In this document: positions 56,454 to 64,000 of the stretch, piece by piece
How the letters are laid out: each line of letters opens with the position of its first letter
Position numbering within the stretch: position 1 is the stretch's first letter
NCBI GenBank assembly: GCA_907163345.1
Contig: CAJQUN010000039.1
Coordinates: 3,852,361 to 3,916,360 of the forward strand
Source: Haberlea rhodopensis
Taxonomy: Eukaryota > Streptophyta > Magnoliopsida > Lamiales > Gesneriaceae
Reading direction: 5' to 3'
DNA: 64,000 nucleotides
Notes under the pieces: model-generated
What the model saw: the letters and a program-made list of their open reading frames with translations, nothing else
Told to the model about the DNA's origin: nothing
Databases searched by the model: none
Translations under genes and position numbers: made by a program

Positions 56454-57222
56454 TTACACAATCAATTTCTGCAATCAACAAATTTTTGTACATATTGATA
56501 ATTTGTTACGAACAATATAGATTGTTTTTGTAAGTCTATAATTATACACCATGCAAAAAATGCAAAATATGACAGACTGTAATGGAGTATCGCCTTATCA
56601 TCAGAAATTCACAATTATTTCTGCAATTATCATCACAATAATTACAATTATCATCACCAAATATGTCAAAAAAACATGTAAACCGATACACTCATCCAAT
56701 CATAATATCCACTAATTCAAAATACAATTATGGCTCTGGCCTCTATGGATCTGCGCCCATGCGCCTGCGGCCTGTTGCGACGAACAACGAGGCAAGGGTG
56801 GGCGGACGTGAGTGAGAAGTCGCGTGAGTGAGAAGCATGAAGGCATAGTTGATGAATAGCGGATGACAGACGTGAGTTAGATGGATGATGGACATGACTG
56901 AGACGTGGAGTCTGGAGAAGTGAGATTTGAGAACAAAATTAATTTGATAGGGTTTTGAAGTCATGAAGTGGGTTTCAGGTGATGGGCTTGGGTGATGGGC
57001 TAATGGTGATTAAAATTTAAAAAACATAAATAAAAAGCATGTGTAACATATATTGTTGGGTACTCGACATTAGTTTCACGTTATTGTTTCAGAACCCGAC
57101 ACCAATCCGAAAAAAGTTTGTCGGGTCGGGATTACACGATATCCAATTTTTTTTGAAAAATACCCGACCCAACCTGGTCGGGTACCCGATACCGATACCT
57201 CGAAAATATTTGCCCACCCATA
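56454..57222. other. hAT 5' non-coding end
   Basis: Non-coding DNA with a G-rich GTGAGTGAGAAG repeat near 56810-56845 and subterminal CGGGTACC/CCCGACC motifs at 57060-57200, mirroring 34670-34810. Confidence 0.55.
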
Positions 57223-57230
57223 CCGATGAT

Positions 57231-57710
57231 GACACAAATTTGAATTCCAATACTTCCTTGCTGACTTAAATGATTGTCAGGCGGTAAAACTATTCACTTA
57301 TTCACGTGTTACCATTCACCATGGATTACTGTTCATGTTGGGGTACTGTTCACGGTGTTGGACGTGAAATTAGGGGAACAAAAGTGGTGGGACAAAAATA
57401 GAGATCGCAGAGAAGGCAAGAAACCTTCGTTTAGAAAAGATTTAACTCAAAACTCAATTCTTAGTTTTTTATTAATCAAATCATCCTATTTATATAAATA
57501 AAAGTTTTATCTAATAATTCAAAACAAACTAGATAAACTTGTTGGAGGTAAAACCAACTCATAATAATAGAATCCAAATCCTAATCTGAAAGCAAAAACA
57601 AATCTTAATCTGTAATCATAATCCTAATGAGAATATCTCATATATTCCTTGTTTAGTTGTACTCCTATTGTGCGTAACATACGAGATGGATCTGAGATAG
57701 TGGTGGTAGT
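57231..57710. other. Host DNA between hAT element and Mutator-like element
   Basis: No recognisable gene; TTCACnGTGTT-like repeats at about 57295-57360. Confidence 0.4.
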
Positions 57711-57719
57711 ATTTAATAT

Positions 57720-58219
57720 GGCAGGCGATAATGCCAGAGCACTATCTGTTGCTTCCAGAGCAACTTCTACAAAATTCCAATATTACCCCTAAAACCTTCT
57801 TTTTGTTTACTCCCTATCAATTCTTCACTCGCTCTCTATATTAGCTTATTTTATTTTTTTAATTTTTTATTCATATTTAAAAAAAAACAGTACTTGGTTG
57901 AATAAATTTTTTTAAGAGATTATGAAAGTAATAAACTTGCACGTAACATATTATTTTTTTAAAATAAATTTTAAGAATAATGAAATGATATTTGAAATAA
58001 TTTAATTTTTGTAAGTATAATGATTAAAGATATTCTGAAATATTAATGATAAATTTATGATTTAATGAAGTATATATATTCATTTTCTGGTCTGTAGTCG
58101 TGTAATTGGTTTGTTTTTCCAATTTTGTAATGATCTTTGTAACACCCCAAAAATATATTACAAAATTGGATAAAATTAATTTGAAGCTATCTTTAATGCT
58201 ACTAAAATATTCATCCTAA

Positions 58220-58252
<33 letters not shown>

Positions 58253-60353
58253 TTATGAATTTATGTTTAATTACATTTCATAATATTAACTAATAAAAGA
58301 AAATATCTAATTAGTATTATGCATCTACACTTGTCAATAAAATTATCAACACATGTCAACTTCTTAAAGCCTCAATCAATGCAAAACCCCTATAAATACC
58401 CCCTTTTTCTTCAGATTGAACTCACAAATTCAAGAGCAAATATGATAAAAAAGTGTGTAGAAAATATGTAAAAAATATGGTGGAAATGAGAAAATAATGA
58501 GGAAAATACCATCTTCTCCCAAAAATCTGAAAATTTCACAAAACCCTCCTTACAAACCCATAAAACATTTAGCGTGGGAGGTGCAGCAAAATCAGCATCC
58601 AAATTCGTCCAGAAAATCAAAATCCCGAAGAACAGTGAGCTGCCCAACCCAGAAAAACCCATTTCAAGGTATTAGTTTCAAGCTTCGATTTCGTGTCTTT
58701 ATCAAATGATTTTTCACTTGGAATCTAAACGAAAGTTGTTCAAAATGTGTTAAAGTTTATGGGTATGTCGACCGATCTCGCCAAAAGGCCGACGTACATA
58801 CGTATTTTCGGCGACCAAAACACCTAGACACCTAGTTAATCATTTCAAAACATCGGATTCTGAGCATAATCGGTTGGGAATTTCAAAATGGTTTCTGAAC
58901 AAAAGTTGTAGATCACGACGAGACGATCACTCCCTAAAACTTTCAGCTGCGCGTGGAGGCCGGAGCTCGGCCACGCGCCGGCGCGACGGCGCGTGAGATG
59001 CACGCGCCTCCTCGATGTTCAATTTTCAGACGGCCGAATATTGGTGGATTGATTTAGGCATTTCTGGAAAGTTACATGATTTTTGGACTTATGGTTGAAT
59101 TATCATGAATTTTTAAAGTCTTATTCAAAATTACCCGGACAAGTTTTGTACAAAAATGATTTAAAGAAGATTCAACAACATATCTGGTTGCTAATCACCA
59201 TAAAATTACTTATATTATGTTTATAGGAATTTATTTGACATCTGGGTTCAAAATCGAGCCAATCCAGTAAGACATCAAATAGTGAGGTGATGTGTACTAC
59301 CAGTTTCTTGTTATACAATCATTTTTGGCATTTGACCTGGAAGTTACAGTAAATTGTTATTCATTATCTCACTATTCATATGTCGTCATATTGTACATTA
59401 CATTGTTTTATTGGTCATCTTGATCTGAATGTTTAATTATATCGCCTACTAATCAATTCATTTGATTGAACGACTTGTTTGACTGAGTGAATGAATGACT
59501 GAATGGAGCTTTGTATATTATCCATTGGACAAAGCGATTTCGGCCCGGAAAGTGAGCCCAATGAACAACGGATGACAGCCCGGGTATATGGTTCATCTGA
59601 ACAACGCGCTCTATTTTACGGTCTGGAGAATGGTTCACATTGGCTCGTAAATGAATCATTGTACAGATCCTATCTATGTGGGGAAAATGGATACACAGAA
59701 CTTTCCGGTGGGAGCCACCTCTTTACCCCACGATATTCACTCTGAAATCCTAAACCGTCACTGTCATTATTGACAATTACTTGATTGCAAGATCTTTGTT
59801 GCATGACATATCATATTGAGAAATTGCATTGTTTGATAATTACAGATATAAAAGTCATTGGTATTCCTCACTAAGTCATCAAAAACTTAACATCTGTTTT
59901 TCTTGTTATATATATATATATATATATTTATATTCCTCAGTATTCTGTCTTTAAATTCATTGTATACATTCCCCGGTATTAAATTCATTATATATACATT
60001 TCTCGGTATTAATATACTTTATTAAAACATAAATTTATCATCAATATTTCAAAATATTTGTAATCATTATACTTGTAAAACTTAAATTATTTCACAACAT
60101 TTCATTATTCTTAAAATTTATTTTAAAAAAATAATATAAGTTACCTTCATGTTTATTACTTTAATAATCTCTTTAAAAAATTTCTTCAACCAAATACTGT
60201 TTTAAACAAAATGTGAATAAAAAATTAAAAAAATAAAATAAGCTAATAGAGAGAGTGAAGAATCGAGAGACAGTAAACATTTAGGGGTAAAATTGGAATT
60301 TTGCAGAAATTGCTCTGGATGCAATAGATAATGCTCTGGCATTATCACCCACC
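57720..60353. mobile_element. Mutator-like element with long terminal inverted repeats
   Basis: 2634 bp flanked by an exact 9-bp duplication ATTTAATAT (57711-57719, 60354-60362). Inverted repeats of about 360 bp (57720-58083 and about 59998-60353) share long blocks, e.g. GATAATGCCAGAGCA at the tips. A 9-bp duplication with long inverted repeats is the Mutator-like pattern. There is no MURA-type transposase, so it is non-autonomous and carries 1.9 kb of other DNA. Confidence 0.92.
58084..59997. other. Cargo of the Mutator-like element
   Basis: Begins near TGTAACACCCC (58138), has an (AAT)n run at about 58218-58250, a TATA box CCTATAAATACC (58388-58399), then transcript-like sequence with short frames (58497-58709; 59503-59745) and a GC-rich CACGCGCCGGCGCGACGGCG patch near 58972. 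The TGTAACACCC start and TATA layout look like a plant LTR, but I found no matching end, so the captured sequence remains unidentified. (TA)n at 59908-59930. Confidence 0.45.
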
Positions 60354-60362
60354 ATTTAATAT

Positions 60363-61177
60363 GGCTGTCTGATTCTGCAGTAATTTGATTTGACGAGGTA
60401 GAGACCCAAAAGTGGTAGTGCCCCAAGAAGATAAACAATTGGCAAAAGTAGCAAGAAATTGATCAGTAGAGTGAGGTATAGTGGGTCAACTGGAATTCCA
60501 GTAACAAAATCTGAGGAGGACCTCCAGTGAGATTCAAACCGAAAGAGTTTTTGCAAGCCTAAAATGTTTCCGCCAGCCCAGTCTAGATGTTATTAGTAGC
60601 AATATAGTACATAAATAGTGATTACTCTTTTCTTTGGGCTTTTGTTTTGGAAAGCCCAAAATTTAATTTTGCAATCACCTACTTTTGAGAACAATGGAGC
60701 TTGATTGCATACTTATTTAATATTGGATATACGTTGAATATAAAAAACGTATTATTTTATCAACCGTAAAATATACTTAAGGGTGTCAACATATTTAATT
60801 TATTTAAAGTTAGTAAATAAGTATATTTTTTCAATAAGAATCGGCATCTTCTTTTGCCTTGTAGGAAGTTAGCTATTTAACCATTGTAGCACTTTGATAC
60901 ATGACCTTTTCAATTTTTTAACATTTTTCCTCGCTTAATACCGATTGTTTTTATACTGCACTGTATATTTTTTAAATTTTTTATTTGTACATTTGATTGA
61001 TATATTAACCATTATGATATCGTGATACATTACTTATATTATCAATGAATTCTTTTCATATAAAAATGTTATGAAGTCCACCCTAGCATAGAATCTTGGT
61101 TTCGCACAGGTAAATTGTTCAATTAAGCTCAATGTGTAGAATGCGATGATCGGAACCATAATAATCAAGATGACGAA
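60363..61177. other. Intergenic DNA
   Basis: AT-rich; no ORF, RNA gene or repeat boundary that I can support. Confidence 0.5.
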
Positions 61178-61829
61178 TTACCACACTGGGTATAAGCTTT
61201 GCCAATCTGAGTTAGCTATCAAGTCGTTGCTCTGGAGGTCCACCTTGATAGAGTGGTAGCAACCATGGAAGCCTAAGTCTTTAAACTGGCAGAAATCCAA
61301 AGCATCTTGAAATGCAGTCATAAGGGAATCAACACCACCTTCTTTTTCGGAAAGAGTTATAGTTTCATTAAAATCCCCAGTGACCAACCATGGAAGTTGT
61401 GACATCGAGTGTAAGCGCCGAAGAAGATTCCAAGAATGCATGTCTGACAGGGAACCCAGTAAATCTCCAACAACAATTATCATTCAACCTCAAAATCCCA
61501 TCTATATAGCCAATACTATAGCTCTGTATATCGATAGACAAATCATCATTCCATAATAAGGCTAAGCCACCACTTTTTCCCTCACTATTAACCACTAAAC
61601 CATTGGAGAAACCCAGTTGCCTACGAAGAAGGGACGCCTTAAATCCATATAATTTTGTTTCCGACAATAAAATCAATGAGGGAGAATACTCACGAATGGT
61701 CAGACGTAATCGATTCAACGCTCGAGGATCTCCAAGTCCTCGAGCATTCCAGCTAAAACAATCATGAAACCCGTCGGGTAGAGGAGAACCACAGCTAAGA
61801 AAAGGTACAGGGCAATAAGAGAAAACCAT
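61178..61829 (-). pseudogene. LINE (L1-type) endonuclease relic
   Basis: Two overlapping minus frames. The upstream one (61829-61368) reads CFSWNARGLGDPRALNRLR, LILLSETKL and GKSGGLALLWNDDL, the start of the APE-type endonuclease of plant LINEs; after a frameshift the other (to 61178) reads WLVTGDFNETITLSEKEGG and DLGFHG, the catalytic GDFN block. The endonuclease nicks target DNA for reverse transcription. The reverse transcriptase that should follow is absent: the relic ends ~40 bp after SLYPVW. Confidence 0.85.
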
Positions 61830-62113
61830 TTTCTAGAACCGGGAAGAAATGAGAATCGCACAGCGAGGAAGGAAATAGGGTAAACGCAAATCAGAAAACT
61901 CCAAGAAGGAGAAACAGAAGCTCAAAACCCACGAAATCCCGTAAATCTAGTTCTACCACCACATGATTTGACATAACTTGGCTCCCCCGTGCACGTCACT
62001 TTTTTTCTTTTGAATTTGTACAAAGCTCGACTTCACATGCATCCGCCACTAATCCTTGCCAAAACTTGGAAAAAGGGTATAGAGTCCAAGCCGACCTTTT
62101 TGACAAGGCAAAC
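61830..62113. other. Sequence upstream of the LINE relic
   Basis: Possibly LINE ORF1-ORF2 spacer or host DNA; no motif seen. Confidence 0.35.
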
Positions 62114-62874
62114 TGTTATGTTTTGATCCAAATTTCATATGCAAGAATCAATATACTGTCCAAGAATCTGTTCTTAAACAGATCTTGATCTATTCTGTTT
62201 TGTGGATTAACAGAATCTGAACATTAGCATTAGAACTCTTCTATTCTGTATTCAATTAATGCACTATACTCTGAATTATCCTTCACTCTGCTACTGCTTT
62301 GTTCGACAGACATTAGAATCTCATGGACAGCAAGCTACACAGCTTTATTCAAGACTCACGCACATCAATTTAATGCCATAACAGAACACGCACATTCACT
62401 CAAGAAACCACAGCAGAATACGTAGAGATTGCAGAAAACAAATCAGTAAAATATGGAAGAAATAAACGACACCGGATATACGTGGTTCGGATATGAATTA
62501 TCCTACATCCACGGGAGACACTAATATTAATCACCAAAAGTTTGAGATACAAAGCAATATCAAACTCAAGAATACAATCTTGTTCACTTCTATGAATTCC
62601 AATGAACACTTTTTTGAATCTCCTATTGCTTTCTTGTTTTCTCTCCCACTCTCTTTTTCTTCCTTTTACAATCTGTAATTTGGCCGAGAGTCTCTCTGTG
62701 AAATGACTTCCTCTAATCTGTGCATGTGCCCTTATTTATAGAAGAATTATTAGTCCACATTTGTAATCGGTTATGAGAGTTTAATCAACTCTAACTGCCA
62801 TCCTAACCACTTGAATGACATTTGTTGATTTATCAATTGATATTATCTTTGAATACTTGACAATTAATCTAACA
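62114..62874 (-). mobile_element. Copia-type solo LTR
   Basis: 761 bp from TGTTATG to CTAACA, with exact 5-bp duplication CAAAC (62109-62113, 62875-62879). On minus it has a TATA box (TCTATAAATAAGGGC, about 62731-62745) and then the complement of ATACGTGGTTCGG...CCACGGGAG (62478-62518), a common block in plant Copia LTRs. No internal region: LTR-LTR recombination removed it. Confidence 0.88.
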
Positions 62875-62879
62875 CAAAC

Positions 62880-63100
62880 AAATGTTCCGCACTTTGTGCA
62901 ATAAACTTTTCGAATTTTAATCAATCATAATCTAATTTCACTCGTAAAACCATGACCCAAAATTTTTAGGAAATTATTTTGGAGCAATGATTTGAAAAAG
63001 GACAATACAGATCATGGTTTTCATTTTAAAATAAAATAATTAGGTACCGTTTGAAGTGATGGATATGATAAGTAATGTAATGATTAAAAAGTTATGAAAT
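62880..63100. other. Host DNA with a dispersed repeat
   Basis: About 62991-63035 resembles 10205-10250. No gene. Confidence 0.45.
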
Positions 63101-63698
63101 GATTGTAAAAATAGTATGTGATAAGTTATACGTTGTTTGATTGGAGAATAAGATAATTGATAAGGATTATTATATAGTATAATGACTAAAATACCCTTAT
63201 TATTATAATAATAAAATATAATAAAAATTATAGTATATATTTAAGAATCATATAATATAATATATATATATATATAATATTAATAAAATATAATAATCAT
63301 AATATAGTATATATAATATATAATAATAATAATTATTATTATTATAATCATAATTATGTGTATGTATATATAATAATAATTATTATTATTATATTATAAT
63401 ATAATAATAATATATATTATAATATTAATAAAATAAAGTAAATAATAATAATACTAATATAATATATATAAATACACACGTGCATGTGTATATATACATA
63501 TATATAATAGTAATAATAAGAATAAGAATAGTATATATAATATATATAAATTATTATATTAATAACATATTAATAATTATATAATAGTTATTATTATTAT
63601 TACATAATAATATATATGTATATATAATAATAATAGTAATATATATAATTTATACATTTTTTAATATATATATGTAATCATAATATATAATAAACATA

Positions 63699-63760
<62 letters not shown>

Positions 63761-63770
63761 GTGCGTGTGT

Positions 63771-63803
<33 letters not shown>

Positions 63804-64000
63804 TATATAATATATAAAAATATTATATTAATAACATATTATAATAACTATATTATAATAATTATTATTATGGATAATAATATATATAATAATCATAATA
63901 TATATATGCACACATATATATATATATGAATAATATTAAATTATTATTTTTTAATAATAATAATAATATAATAAATTATAATAATCATTATATAATAATA
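63101..64000. repeat. AT microsatellite region
   Basis: Almost pure A/T with interspersed (TA)n, (AAT)n and (TAT)n; the longest pure (TA)n run is about 63699-63759, followed by CGTGCGTGTG. No coding sequence. Confidence 0.9.

Larger units (their letters stand above)
34662..57222 (-). mobile_element. hAT transposon, split by an 18-kb LTR element and a MITE
   Basis: The ends TACGGGTGGATCGG and CCCACCCATA form short imperfect terminal inverted repeats and are flanked by an exact 8-bp duplication CCGATGAT (34654-34661, 57223-57230), the hAT signature. Subterminal GGGTACC/CCGACC motifs are clustered at both ends. Removing the gypsy element (36279-54402) and the MITE (55667-56362) leaves ~3.7 kb, a normal autonomous hAT size. 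The minus-strand transposase pieces run in order from 56453 down to 35722. Confidence 0.9.

Noticed and set aside
58138..59950. Solo LTR within the Mutator-like element
   Set aside because: A TGTAACACCC start and TATA box exist, but no matching CA end with a 5-bp duplication was found.

Overview
The window is nuclear DNA of a flowering plant, probably a eudicot: it has one intact A-type cytochrome P450 gene (CYP81-like), plant-type LTR retrotransposons primed by initiator tRNA-Met, hAT and Mutator-like transposons, a caulimovirid-type endogenous pararetrovirus, and a shuffled fragment resembling the plant nuclear-pore gene NUP210/GP210. Almost everything except the P450 is transposon-derived, and most of it is nested. 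I recognise no rRNA, no intact tRNA gene and no CRISPR array. The species cannot be named from the sequence.

Layout. 1-5698: minus-strand Copia (Sirevirus-like) element that keeps gag but has lost pol. 5704-6362: small TRIM-like element ending in a 168-bp hairpin. 6368-8640: minus-strand LTR with a tRNA primer site of the TGGCGCCGTCTGTGGGA type, next to a NUP210-like pseudogene. 8719-9780 and 10546-28523: a directly duplicated segment. Its second copy was split by a 16.9-kb structure (11001-27918) with 11-bp terminal inverted repeats and a 9-bp target duplication (Mutator-like). Inside lies a near unit-length (~7.5 kb) but decayed pararetrovirus, interrupted in its reverse transcriptase by an 8.7-kb non-coding LTR element (15835-24498). 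31020-33324: the P450 gene, two exons, apparently with a GC-AG intron.

34662-57222: one hAT transposon with an 8-bp duplication CCGATGAT. Its transposase gene (minus strand) was split by an 18.1-kb Ty3/gypsy-type element (36279-54397, duplication TTTTG) and by a hAT-type MITE (55667-56354). The gypsy element in turn carries a solo LTR (40439-42905, TTGTG) and a second non-coding LTR element (44096-50012, GAACT). The hAT element itself seems to sit in a LINE ORF1 relic. 57720-60353: Mutator-like element with ~360-bp terminal inverted repeats and a 9-bp duplication. 61178-61829: LINE endonuclease relic. 62114-62874: Copia solo LTR (CAAAC). 63100-64000: AT microsatellite DNA.

How it fits together: the P450 is the only gene likely to make a functional product. 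The rest records successive insertions, with exact target-site duplications that order the events: duplicated host segment, then Mutator-like element, then pararetrovirus, then non-coding LTR element on the left; LINE relic, then hAT, then gypsy element, then solo LTR and second non-coding LTR element on the right.
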